Positions 6,480-13,364 of a stretch of DNA of 13,553 bases are shown here, piece by piece. Source of the stretch: JARRNJ01 sp037385045 (GTDB lineage Bacteria; Pseudomonadota; Gammaproteobacteria; JASBUN01); the NCBI GenBank assembly GCA_037385045.1, contig JARRNJ010000066.1, positions 1 to 13,553 on the forward strand, written 5' to 3'. The notes under the pieces are model-generated. The model worked only from the letters and a program-made list of their open reading frames with translations. It ran no database searches and was not told where the DNA came from. The stretch's first letter is position 1. Each line of letters starts with the position of its first letter. The position numbers and the translations under genes were made by a program.

Positions 6480-9200
6480 ATGCCGAACCGAGAGCCTGCC
6501 ACCCGTGCCGCCACTCGCCGGGCCCATGCCCGCACCGTGGATGAGCTGGTCGACGAGCTGGGGACCTCCGCCCACGGTCTGACCCGGGACGAGGCCCGGC
6601 AGCGGCTGCAACGCTACGGCAGCAATACACTGCCGCGGGTGAAGCCGCCGAGTCCGCTGAGCATCTTCTGGCGCCAGTTCCTGAGTCCGTTGATTTACGT
6701 GCTGTTGGCGGCGGCTCTGGTGTCGCTGCTGATCCGCGAATGGTCGGACGCGGTGTTCATTTTCGCCGTGCTGCTGGTCAACGCTCTCATCGGCGCCTAC
6801 CAGGAGTATTCCGCGCAGCAGGCGGCGCTGGCGCTGCAGCAGCTGGTTACGTTCACGACCCGGGTGCAACGGGACGGCGACGCCTACGAGATCGACGCCC
6901 GGGAACTGGTGCCAGGCGATATCGTGCTGCTGGAATCGGGCAGCAAGGTACCGGCCGATCTGCGCCTGTGGGACAGCCACGAGCTGGAAGTGGACGAGTC
7001 GCTGCTGACCGGCGAGTCACTTCCGGTGGCGAAAGGCGCCGGCGCGGTCGTGGCCGAGGACAGCGCGTTGGGGGACCGGGTCAATATGGCGTTTGCCGGT
7101 ACCCTGGTCACCCGCGGCCGCGCCCGCGGCATTGTCGTGGCCACCGGCCTCGGTACCGAGCTCGGCCGCATTGCCGCCGCGGTGCTCACGGGGGCGGCGG
7201 CCAAGCCGCCGCTGCTGGTGCGCATGCAGCGGTTCACCGTGCGCATCGCCGCGGCCGTGGGTGTGGGCGTGCTGGTCATGGCGCTCCTGGCGCTGGCCGG
7301 GGGCACCTCCTGGCAGGAGGTATTCCTGCTGGCCGTGGCGTTGGCGGTGTCGGCGATCCCCGAGGGGCTGCCGGTGGCGCTGACGGTGGCGCTGGCAGTG
7401 GGCATGCAGCGCATGGCCCGGCGCAACGTCATCGTGCGCAGGCTGGTGGCCGTGGAGGCGCTGGGTTCCTGCACGTTCATCGCCTCCGACAAGACCGGCA
7501 CCCTGACCGTCAACGAACTCACCGCCCGCCGCCTCCGGTTCCCGTATCAGCCGGCGTGGGAGGTGACCGGCGAGGGCGCAGTGCCGGAGGGAGAGATCGT
7601 GGGGCCCGAAGCCCCGTTGGCGCCGGCCGGTCGCAAGCTGCTGCAACGTCTGTGCCGGGCCGCGGCGCTGGCCAACGAAGGTTTCCTCGCGCGCCGCGAC
7701 GGCGCCTGGGTCCATCACGGGGACGCCGTGGACGTGGCGCTGCTGGTTATGTCCCACAAGGCCGGCGTGACGCAGCCCGAAGAGCTGGCCGCCTGCCCGC
7801 AGATCGACGCCATTGCGTTCGAGTCGTCCCGCCGCTACGCCGCGAGCCTGAATCAGGTCGATGCCGCCACTGTCGCTTTCGTCAAGGGGGCACCTGAAAC
7901 GCTGCTGGGCATGTGCAACTGGGCGGCCGGCGTTGACGGCGACCTGCCCCTGGACCGCGACGCCGTCCAGGCCGAGGCCGTCGCTTTGGCCGATGCCGGC
8001 TACCGGGTGCTGGCGCTGGCCGCGGGCCCCGTTTCCCTGTCCGCCGACGAGACGTTTTCCGGCGAGCATCTGCAGGGGCTGACGCTGCTGGGATTGGTGG
8101 GCATGATCGATCCGCTGCGCCCCGCGGCGCGCGAAGCCGTGGCTGACTGCCGCCGCGCCGGCATCGAGGTGTCGATGGTCACCGGCGATCACCCGGTCAC
8201 CGCCCTGGCGATCGCCCGGGAACTGGGCCTCGCCGAGTCCGACCAACAGGTGGTCAGCGGGCCGCAGTTGGCGGAAGCTGTACAGTCGGGCGACGCGGCG
8301 GTGGACCGCCTGACTGCCGACGCGCGGGTGTTTGCCCGGGTGGAGCCGCAGCAGAAACTGGAACTGGTGCAGTCGCTGCAGCGCAACGGACATTTCGTGG
8401 CCGTGACCGGTGACGGCGCCAACGACGCACCGGCGCTGCGGGCCGCTCACGTGGGCGTCGCCATGGGACGCAAGGGCACCGACGTGGCGCGGGAAACGGC
8501 CGACCTGATCATCACCGACGACAATTTCGCCTCCATCGTCGCCGGAGTCGAGGAAGGGCGCATCGCCTATGGCAATGTGCGCAAGGTCATTTTCCTGCTG
8601 ATCTCCACCGGCGCCGCCGAGATCGTGCTATTCGTCCTGTCGCTCCTGGCCCAGGCGCCGCTGCCGCTGGTGGCGGTGCAACTGCTGTGGCTGAACCTGG
8701 TGACCAACGGCATCCAGGATGTGGCGCTGGCGTTCGAGCCCGCTGAGGGCAACGAATTGGCGCGCCGTCCGCGGCCGCCCGCCGAACCGATCTTCAACCG
8801 ACTGATGCTGGAGCGCGTGGCCATTTCCGCCGTGGTCATCGGCGGTTTGGCGTTCGCGGCATTCCAATGGATGCTCGGCCATGGCTACAGCGAGATGGAA
8901 GCGCGCAACGGCACCCTGCTGCTGATGGTGTTGTTCGAAAACGTGCAGGCATTCAACAGCCGCTCGGAAGTGCGCTCGGTGTTTCGCCATAATCCCTGGC
9001 GCAACCGCTTGCTGTTGTTCGGCGTCGCCGGCGCGCAACTGGTGCACATCGGCGCCATGTACACACCGGGGCTGAGTGACGTGCTGGGATTGGCGCCGGT
9101 GTCACTGGAGCACTGGATCCGGCTGCTCGGCCTGGCGGCGGTGATGCTGGTGGTGATGGAGGTCCACAAATGGGTGCGCCGCAGCGCCTATGGGTGCTGA
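6480..9200 (+). CDS. P-type cation-transporting ATPase (P2-like)
   Basis: Inner-membrane ATP-driven cation pump of 906 residues. An N-terminal cation-ATPase domain comes first (about residues 15-85). The actuator motif TGES is at 177-180 and PEGLP in the fourth membrane helix at 294-298. The phosphorylated aspartate is D337 in DKTGTLT and the hinge TGDGAND is at 643-649. C-terminal membrane helices follow to the end. The overall order matches the Ca2+/Na+ (type II) pumps. Relative to SERCA, the helix-4 PEGLP and a helix-5 glutamate (E714) are kept. The helix-5 N768 position appears to be Gly and the helix-6 D800 position is Asn (NLVTNGIQD, 739-747), with Asp three residues later. The ion is therefore uncertain. 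There is no heavy-metal CXXC domain. No good Shine-Dalgarno precedes the ATG; the start fits the family N terminus. Confidence 0.94.
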   Translation: MPNREPATRAATRRAHARTVDELVDELGTSAHGLTRDEARQRLQRYGSNTLPRVKPPSPLSIFWRQFLSPLIYVLLAAALVSLLIREWSDAVFIFAVLLVNALIGAYQEYSAQQAALALQQLVTFTTRVQRDGDAYEIDARELVPGDIVLLESGSKVPADLRLWDSHELEVDESLLTGESLPVAKGAGAVVAEDSALGDRVNMAFAGTLVTRGRARGIVVATGLGTELGRIAAAVLTGAAAKPPLLVRMQRFTVRIAAAVGVGVLVMALLALAGGTSWQEVFLLAVALAVSAIPEGLPVALTVALAVGMQRMARRNVIVRRLVAVEALGSCTFIASDKTGTLTVNELTARRLRFPYQPAWEVTGEGAVPEGEIVGPEAPLAPAGRKLLQRLCRAAALANEGFLARRDGAWVHHGDAVDVALLVMSHKAGVTQPEELAACPQIDAIAFESSRRYAASLNQVDAATVAFVKGAPETLLGMCNWAAGVDGDLPLDRDAVQAEAVALADAGYRVLALAAGPVSLSADETFSGEHLQGLTLLGLVGMIDPLRPAAREAVADCRRAGIEVSMVTGDHPVTALAIARELGLAESDQQVVSGPQLAEAVQSGDAAVDRLTADARVFARVEPQQKLELVQSLQRNGHFVAVTGDGANDAPALRAAHVGVAMGRKGTDVARETADLIITDDNFASIVAGVEEGRIAYGNVRKVIFLLISTGAAEIVLFVLSLLAQAPLPLVAVQLLWLNLVTNGIQDVALAFEPAEGNELARRPRPPAEPIFNRLMLERVAISAVVIGGLAFAAFQWMLGHGYSEMEARNGTLLLMVLFENVQAFNSRSEVRSVFRHNPWRNRLLLFGVAGAQLVHIGAMYTPGLSDVLGLAPVSLEHWIRLLGLAAVMLVVMEVHKWVRRSAYGC

Positions 9201-9348
9201 CGGGTACTGCAGTGGCGAGGATGGAAATTGCGGTCTCGCTACTGGTTACCAGCACCTCGCTGCTGCGGGTCCTGGCGCTTGTCCCGGATTCCGTTTCACT
9301 GCATCCGGGCTACCGGTGCTGCTCGCTACTAGTTTTACTACATCGGAG
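9201..9348. other. Short intergenic region between convergent genes, with inverted repeat arms
   Basis: This separates the P-type ATPase from the NlpC/P60 gene. Besides the REP described separately, arms GGTTACCAGCACC (9244-9256) and GGTGCTGGAACC (9354-9365) are complementary apart from one missing base and enclose the REP. The right arm lies just inside the 3' end of the NlpC/P60 gene. No run of T that would mark a simple terminator sits after a strong stem. Confidence 0.45.
9283..9313 (-). repeat. REP element 4 (GTAG head, CCCGGAT/ATCCGGG stem)
   Basis: On the minus strand GTAG (9313-9310) precedes CCCGGAT (9309-9303), a 13-base loop, and ATCCGGG (9289-9283): a perfect 7-bp stem. This is a different REP sequence class from the GTAGGGTGCG copies near nadA but has the same architecture. 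It sits between convergent genes, a common REP position. Confidence 0.75.
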
Positions 9349-9837
9349 TTACTGGTGCTGGAACCGGCCTGCCGCGACTACGCGCTCGCTCCAATAGGGA
9401 TTGTCGAGGCTGGCGTAGGACACCCGCTTGCCGCTGGAGGGAGCATGGATGAAGCGGTCATGGCCGATGTAAATGCCGACATGGGACGGCTTGCGGCGCG
9501 AGACGCGAAAGAACAGCACATCGCCTGGCTTCAGCCGTGACATGGACACCGGACGGGCGTAGCGCAGCTGCTGCCGAGTGGTACGCGGCACGTCGATGCC
9601 GGCGCGGTGGTAGGCGTAGTACACCAGGCCGCTGCAGTCGAAGCCGCGGGGGGTGTCGCCGCCGTAACGATAGGGGGCGCCGACCTGGTGCCGGGCGATC
9701 TGCACTACACGGTATGCCGCCCCCGTGCTGATCCGCGGGGCCGTGACCTCGCGAACCGGGGCGCTGCCGCAGCCGCCAAGGAGGCCTGCCGTCAGTAGCA
9801 CGAATCCGATGCTGAAGATGCGGGTTGTCGCATGCAT
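9349..9837 (-). CDS. NlpC/P60 family lipoprotein, probable peptidoglycan endopeptidase
   Basis: A lipoprotein of 162 residues from the ATG at 9837: short basic start, hydrophobic segment FSIGFVLLTAGLL and lipobox LGGC with C23 as the lipidated residue. The NlpC/P60 domain follows. Its Cys-His-His triad is C68 (FDCSGLVYYAY), H119 (PSHVGIYIG) and H131 (FIHAPSSGK). Family members such as Spr/MepS cut D-Glu-mDAP type or cross-link peptide bonds in peptidoglycan from the periplasmic face. A frame-continuing ATG at 9882 would add 15 hydrophilic residues, but it falls inside a dyad that looks like a control site, so 9837 is preferred even though its Shine-Dalgarno is weak. It is divergent from the small secreted protein gene. 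Exact bond specificity is not readable here. Confidence 0.94.
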   Translation of the reverse strand: MHATTRIFSIGFVLLTAGLLGGCGSAPVREVTAPRISTGAAYRVVQIARHQVGAPYRYGGDTPRGFDCSGLVYYAYHRAGIDVPRTTRQQLRYARPVSMSRLKPGDVLFFRVSRRKPSHVGIYIGHDRFIHAPSSGKRVSYASLDNPYWSERVVAAGRFQHQ

Positions 9838-9877
9838 GGCGGACCGCCGATTATGCTCCGTCTTTTCCCATTGATAC

Positions 9878-9910
9878 CACATTGCACTGCAGGCAATGTG
9901 CGTGACGTCA
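9878..9910. promoter_or_regulatory. Two dyads in the nlpC/P60 upstream region, candidate operators
   Basis: CACATTGC (9878-9885) and GCAATGTG (9893-9900) form a perfect 8-bp inverted repeat with a 7-base spacer. Two bases later TGACGTCA (9903-9910) is a perfect 8-bp palindrome. They lie 41-73 bases upstream of the lipoprotein start and about 200 bases from the divergent gene. Spaced dyads of this kind suit a dimeric regulator; no specific regulator is recognised. Confidence 0.4.
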
Positions 9911-10097
9911 CAATCTCGTTAGCGGCCGGGCCGCTCCAGCCTGTAACCGGCTCGGTCGGCGCCGGTCCGAACATGATATTCGATCGTCACGATTCGTTTA
10001 ATTTCCTTTACAGCGCCACGAGCGCGCCGCACTCTCCGCGTCGAACATCGCGCACGCGTGTGCGCAAACGTTGTTTGACGAGTGTTTCGAGTCGAAT

Positions 10098-10103
10098 GGA
10101 GAG
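10098..10103 (+). promoter_or_regulatory. Ribosome binding site of the small secreted protein
   Basis: GGAGAG lies 5 bases (7 from the GGAG core) before the ATG at 10109. This excludes the earlier in-frame GTG at 10082, which would also spoil the signal peptide. Confidence 0.75.
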
Positions 10104-10108
10104 TTGCA

Positions 10109-10426
10109 ATGATCAAGCAGTTCAAGACCGCGGTGGTGACCGCGATTGTCGTCGGTATGATGGGTTCGGTCGCGTCTCCCGTGTACGCAGCGGAAAAGGC
10201 CAAGCGGCCGGTCAGCTGCCGTCAGGAAGCGAAGAAAGCGGGCATCACCGACAAGAAGGAACTTCGCAAATATGAAAAGGAATGCAAGCACAAGCGCTAC
10301 GAGGCCCGCAAGGCCGCGCGCAAGGAAGCCAAGCTGCGCAAGGAGAAGGAACTCCGCATGAAGAAGGCGGAGCAGAAGCGCGAGCAGCAGAAAGACAAGA
10401 TGCAGAAAGATAAACCGGCGCAGTAA
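10109..10426 (+). CDS. Small secreted Lys/Glu/Arg-rich protein, PsiF-like cysteine pair
   Basis: A protein of 105 residues. Residues 1-27 form a Sec signal peptide (MIKQFK then TAVVTAIVVGMMGSVAS) with likely cleavage after VYA. The mature part has two cysteines, C37 and C59, 22 apart, in the pattern SCRQEAKKAGITDKKELRKYEKEC. This spacing and the K..G...D.....Y...C layout resemble the PsiF repeat of periplasmic phosphate-starvation proteins. The match is by eye and moderate. From about residue 60 to 103 the sequence is almost wholly K, R, E, Q and A, with no Gly and only a terminal Pro, which suggests a long single charged helix with net positive charge. The gene is monocistronic and ends in a strong hairpin. 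Function is unknown; it could bind nucleic acid, anionic polymer or lipid A. Confidence 0.85.
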   Translation: MIKQFKTAVVTAIVVGMMGSVASPVYAAEKAKRPVSCRQEAKKAGITDKKELRKYEKECKHKRYEARKAARKEAKLRKEKELRMKKAEQKREQQKDKMQKDKPAQ

Positions 10427-10432
10427 TGGTTG

Positions 10433-10468
10433 AACGCTGAAGCCCTCCTGTCGGAGGGCTTCAGCGTT
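10433..10468 (+). terminator. Perfect 16-bp hairpin after the secreted protein gene
   Basis: AACGCTGAAGCCCTCC (10433-10448), a 4-base loop, and its exact complement (10453-10468), beginning 7 bases after the stop codon. The stem is that of an intrinsic terminator, but no T run follows on either strand; instead an A/G-rich heptamer array follows. It could stop both convergent transcripts with help, or stabilise the mRNA 3' end. Confidence 0.6.
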
Positions 10469-10469
10469 A

Positions 10470-10549
10470 GGGAAAAGGGAAAAGGGAAAAGGGAAAAGAG
10501 CAAAACGGGCGGCGAGCGGGTTTTTTTGCTCTTTTCTCTTTCCCCTTTT
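10470..10549. repeat. GGGAAAA heptamer array within a long A/T-rich inverted repeat
   Basis: Four exact tandem copies of GGGAAAA occupy 10470-10497. Bases 10480-10505 pair with 10524-10549 as 26-base arms with a perfect inner 12 bp (AAAAGAGCAAAA / TTTTGCTCTTTT), then one G:T and one A:C among the outer 14. The loop is 18 bases and GC-rich (CGGGCGGCGAGCGGG then Ts). A run of seven T is at 10521-10527. The base composition is unlike anything around it. It sits between convergent genes, 10 bases before the end of the CarS-like gene. It may be a bidirectional terminator or a small dispersed repeat. Confidence 0.7.
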
Positions 10550-10559
10550 ATCTGACCCT

Positions 10560-11039
10560 TCAATACGGCTGTTTGCGCAGGTTTAAAAGAAACAACATCC
10601 GTGACAACAGCAGCTCGGTGATCGAGAAGGCGGCCACCAACACCGCCACGTCTGACCAGGTCAGCGCCAGCGGTCCGCGCAGCGCCAGCACCGGCAGCAC
10701 CGATTCCGGAATCTGGTCCAGCCCCAGTGCCATGCCACTGGCGGGGATGCCGAGACGCCGTTTGACGAAGCTCGAGAACAGGTCGCCGGTCATGGCGAGC
10801 AATCCGGTTAGCGCGCCGGTCGCCGCCGGCAGCCCGAGCAGGGCGGCGCTCGCCGCACCGGCAATCGTCGCCGCGCCGACACCGCGCCATGTCTTCGAGG
10901 GGCCCAGCAGCCGTTGACCGTCCGCCAGCTGCAGGCCCGCGTCGACGGGAAAAGACCAGTGCCGGCCCAGCAGTTTCCAGGCGGCGACCGGGGCGCCGTT
11001 GGCGACTACCAACAGCAGTAATGCGGCGAGCAGGTTCAT
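10560..11039 (-). CDS. CarS-like (CDP-archaeol synthase/DUF46 family) membrane protein
   Basis: Integral membrane protein of 159 residues with about four to five hydrophobic segments. The conserved CdsA/CarS-type marks are GPSKTWRG at 46-53, GDLFSSFVKRRLG at 85-97 and DQIPE at 108-112. The archaeal enzyme CarS activates unsaturated archaeol phosphate with CTP; CdsA does the same with phosphatidic acid. Bacterial members of this small family have no settled substrate, so a CTP-dependent lipid cytidylyltransferase role is inference. The ATG at 11039 overlaps the stop of the upstream gene in an ATGA (11036-11039), a sign of translational coupling. The open frame continues far upstream, but that part is the antisense/out-of-frame shadow of the neighbouring gene. 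Confidence 0.88.
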   Translation of the reverse strand: MNLLAALLLLVVANGAPVAAWKLLGRHWSFPVDAGLQLADGQRLLGPSKTWRGVGAATIAGAASAALLGLPAATGALTGLLAMTGDLFSSFVKRRLGIPASGMALGLDQIPESVLPVLALRGPLALTWSDVAVLVAAFSITELLLSRMLFLLNLRKQPY

Positions 11040-11989
11040 GGGCGGTGTTCTCGCACCCCCACGGATCTGCGCAGCTTTGCCTCCACCAGCGCCGTGTTGA
11101 TCCGCGCCGTGTTGAGGATGCGCGGATACAGGCGGTGCCAGGCCTCCAATGTCAGAGGCTGGCGGCACGCCGCCCTCTCCAGGCGGCGGCGGGTGGCATC
11201 GCCCAATGAGGGCAGCATCAGCAGCAGCGGCGCCTGCCAGTCGATGAAGGCATCGATCAGCTGCTGTTGTTCCGGGTCGGGCCAGGTGCCGCGCACCGGC
11301 AGCTCGGGAAAATCTTTCGGCCCCGGGATATTGCGTTCTCCTGCCGCCGAACCTCGGGCAGCGAGCGCTTGGAATTGAGGCTTTCTCTGAAACCACTGCG
11401 TCCGCGCCCGCTTGCCGGCAGCGTTCGCCACCAGCGTTTCCACTTGGTCGCGGGCTGCCGATGCCACCGCGCCGCCGACGGCGGCGCCGGGCATTTGGAA
11501 CGAAAGATCGCCGCGCGCCGTGGCGCGCCAGGCCGGCCGGCGCGGCGACGGCAGGTGGTCCGGGTCGCTGCGGCTGGCCAACAGGGCCAGGGGTTTGCCG
11601 TCCGCGTCCAACAGCCACAGCTCGAACCGGTCGGCGAGTGCAAACGGGATTTGCAGCTGGGCGCGGGGCAGTTCCTGGAGCAGCGGTGCCGCAGCCGAAT
11701 GTGCCGCGGCGGCGTCGATGGCCGGGTCCAGGGGCAAGCGCGCGAGGCCGTCGACCTGCGACCACACGCCGTAGGCAACCGTTCGCCGCTGATCTCCGGC
11801 CGGATCCAGACTGCCCCAGCGCGACCGCGGTGCGTGCACCGATACCTGCAACTGCCAGTCGCGGCCGTCGGTGCTGACGGCGCGGGCGGGTCCGTATTCG
11901 ACGAACTGGGTCACGCCGAGAAACGGCGACAGCCGCCGCAGGGCATAGGTCTCCGGTCCGGCTGACGGATCATCAGGGCTCAGGGGCAT
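11036..11989 (-). CDS. Hypothetical protein, 317 aa, in operon with CarS-like gene
   Basis: Family not recognised. The 317-residue protein has no signal peptide and no clear membrane helix. Its first ~150 residues look beta-rich with many aromatic/charged alternations (ALRRLSPFLGVTQFVEYGPARAVSTDGRDWQLQVSVH, RFELWLLDADGKPLALLASR). The last ~100 are probably helical and basic (LEAWHRLYPRILNTARINTALVEAKLRRSV). A single cysteine is near residue 283. Codon use is G/C-ending like true genes here. It overlaps the upstream 60-residue gene by 10 bases and the downstream CarS-like gene by 4, so all three are almost certainly co-transcribed and translationally coupled. A cytoplasmic role linked to lipid or envelope metabolism is only suggested by that context. 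Confidence 0.82.
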   Translation of the reverse strand: MPLSPDDPSAGPETYALRRLSPFLGVTQFVEYGPARAVSTDGRDWQLQVSVHAPRSRWGSLDPAGDQRRTVAYGVWSQVDGLARLPLDPAIDAAAAHSAAAPLLQELPRAQLQIPFALADRFELWLLDADGKPLALLASRSDPDHLPSPRRPAWRATARGDLSFQMPGAAVGGAVASAARDQVETLVANAAGKRARTQWFQRKPQFQALAARGSAAGERNIPGPKDFPELPVRGTWPDPEQQQLIDAFIDWQAPLLLMLPSLGDATRRRLERAACRQPLTLEAWHRLYPRILNTARINTALVEAKLRRSVGVREHRP

Positions 11990-12162
11990 GTCCGCAGTCG
12001 TTCGCTCAGTCTTGCGATGAGGTCGCTCGCCAAGGTTTGGAACTCCGGGTCCAATGCCTCGTAAAGAAACTCGAGTTCATCAAGAATGCGGTTGATCTCG
12101 TCGCAGTCATCGAGGGTGTCGAGGCGGGCGGCGACCTGTTCCAGATACCGGTAGGGTTCCAT
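11980..12162 (-). CDS. Small acidic helical protein, 60 aa
   Basis: A 60-residue protein starting at ATG 12162 and overlapping the next gene by 10 bases. It is acidic and almost entirely helix-forming (YLEQVAARLDTLDD, CDEINRILDELEFLYEAL, EFQTLASDLIARLSERL), with leucines spaced for one or two amphipathic helices. It looks like a small helical hairpin or protein-interaction module. A purine stretch (GGAA) about 6 bases upstream is a modest ribosome site. It is preferred over a 66-codon frame overlapping at 12006-12206 because its codon use and its overlap with the operon are consistent. Function unknown; being first in a coupled operon, it may regulate or partner the downstream proteins. Confidence 0.72.
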   Translation of the reverse strand: MEPYRYLEQVAARLDTLDDCDEINRILDELEFLYEALDPEFQTLASDLIARLSERLRTCP

Positions 12163-12267
12163 TGCGCGTTTCCGTTGCCAATGAACTGCAGCTTAGTAAG
12201 GTCCATGACCCCGGTGCCGTAGTCAAGCCGGTTGTGACCGGGTTCCCATAGCGCGCGGGCCCAGCGG

Positions 12268-12276
12268 TGCTATGTT
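12268..12276 (+). promoter_or_regulatory. Candidate extended -10 promoter of the Slp pair
   Basis: TGC followed by TATGTT is an extended -10 pattern; no good -35 is at the expected distance, as is common with extended -10 promoters. Transcription would begin near 12283, which makes the ATG at 12312 (leader of about 29 bases) more likely than the ATG at 12285. Confidence 0.4.
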
Positions 12277-12311
12277 AAACACATATGCCGCTTACGAATG
12301 GTAACCCGCTA

Positions 12312-12842
12312 ATGACGCGTTTTGTGTGGCTACTGCTTCTCGGATTTCTGCTCGGCGGCTGCGCCGGCAACATCCCCAAGGAGATTCGCACACCCCCGCC
12401 CGGCAATCCGCCGTTGCAGGCGGTGCGCGCCGAACCCCAGCGTTTTACCGGCGTCCACGTGCGCTGGGGCGGGACCATCGCCGAGGTGCAGAACCGCCGC
12501 CACGACACCTGGGTGGAAGTGGTGGCACGGGATCTGGAAAATAGCGGTCGGCCCATCGAGGACAGCCGCGCCCTGGGGCGTTTTCTGGTAAAAATCCGCG
12601 GGTTTGTCGATCCGGCGGTACTGGCCAAGGGCAAGGCGCTGACGGTGTCCGGGGTGGTGGAGGGCATGGTTACCAAGCCCATCGGTGATTATCCCTACCG
12701 GTTCCCGGTGGTGGGCGCTCAGACTTATTACCTGTGGGAGCCGCTGCCGAAATACAGCCCCTCCGATTATCCGCCCTGGTACTACGATCCGTGGTACCCG
12801 TTCTACTATCCCTACGGACCCTGGCCTCGGCCGTTCCCATGA
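12312..12842 (+). CDS. Slp family outer-membrane lipoprotein 1
   Basis: Lipoprotein of 176 residues: signal MTRFVWLLLLGFLLGGC with C17 as the acylated residue. The Slp fold marks follow: PKEIR just after the cysteine, RWGG at 51-54, the core VQNRRHDTWVEVVARDL, GRP, LGRFLVKI..FVDP, and a final segment VVGAQTYYLWEP. E. coli Slp is a starvation-induced outer-membrane lipoprotein of about 188 residues whose exact role is unclear. Here the last ~25 residues form an unusual Pro/Tyr/Trp-rich tail (PPWYYDPWYPFYYPYGPWPRP). The ATG at 12285 would add nine polar residues and disturb the signal peptide, so 12312 is preferred. The stop overlaps the start of a second Slp gene in ATGA (12839-12842). Confidence 0.92.
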   Translation: MTRFVWLLLLGFLLGGCAGNIPKEIRTPPPGNPPLQAVRAEPQRFTGVHVRWGGTIAEVQNRRHDTWVEVVARDLENSGRPIEDSRALGRFLVKIRGFVDPAVLAKGKALTVSGVVEGMVTKPIGDYPYRFPVVGAQTYYLWEPLPKYSPSDYPPWYYDPWYPFYYPYGPWPRPFP

Positions 12843-13342
12843 CCGCCCGCACTGCCATCGGCGCGATGTTCTTTGTGTTGGCGGGGTTGCTTCTTACGGG
12901 CTGCGCGGTCGGGCCACGCCTGGACAGCGCCAGCGTCGATACCCAGTTGACGCCCTCGAGGGCGGTTGCCATGGGCAAGCAGGTGAGCGGCCGGCGTGTA
13001 CTGTGGGGTGGGGTGATTGTCAGCACCACCAATCTCAAGCACAGCACCCGTATCGAGGTGTTGGGCTATCCCCTGGACCGCACCCAGCGGCCGCAGACCG
13101 ACGCCCACCCACTCGGGCGGTTCCTGGTGGACCGCCCTGGTTATCTGGAGTCCGCCGACTACGCCTCCGGACGCCTGATCACGCTCACGGGCGCGGTCAC
13201 CGGACTGCACGCCGGCCATGTCGGACAGGCGCGTTACGTCTACGCCGTGGTGGTGCCGGACCACCTGTACCTGTGGCCGGCGGATTCGGAGCGCAACGGT
13301 TCCGGTTTGCACTTCGGCATCGGCGTCCTGTTCCACAATTGA
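12839..13342 (+). CDS. Slp family outer-membrane lipoprotein 2
   Basis: Lipoprotein of 167 residues: signal peptide with lipobox LTGC, C22 acylated, then an Slp-type domain with LWGG at 55-58, the segment STTNLKHSTRIEVLGYPLD, LGRFLVDRPGYLESADYASGR and LYLW near the end. It is a divergent paralogue of the preceding gene, shares its order of motifs, but lacks the aromatic tail and has a shorter N-terminal part after the cysteine. The 4-base ATGA overlap means the two are translated together, probably giving similar amounts of each. The open frame extends upstream through the first gene, but the signal peptide fixes the start at 12839. Confidence 0.9.
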   Translation: MTARTAIGAMFFVLAGLLLTGCAVGPRLDSASVDTQLTPSRAVAMGKQVSGRRVLWGGVIVSTTNLKHSTRIEVLGYPLDRTQRPQTDAHPLGRFLVDRPGYLESADYASGRLITLTGAVTGLHAGHVGQARYVYAVVVPDHLYLWPADSERNGSGLHFGIGVLFHN

Positions 13343-13364
13343 CCCGCCAATTGCCCAGAACCCG

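Noticed and set aside
6740..7897. 385-codon plus-strand frame overlapping the ATPase in another phase
   Set aside because: Gly/Arg-rich shadow reading; all P-type motifs are in the other frame.
7017..8450. 477-codon minus-strand frame inside the P-type ATPase
   Set aside because: Low-complexity His/Gln/Arg/Gly composition antisense to a certain gene.
10521..10527. Run of seven T as a classical intrinsic terminator
   Set aside because: The bases just before it (CGGGCGGCGAGCGGG) cannot fold into a stem, and the strong hairpin is over 50 bases upstream.
12006..12206. 66-codon minus-strand frame overlapping the 60-residue protein
   Set aside because: Less consistent codon use and no overlap-coupling with the operon; the 11980-12162 frame fits better.
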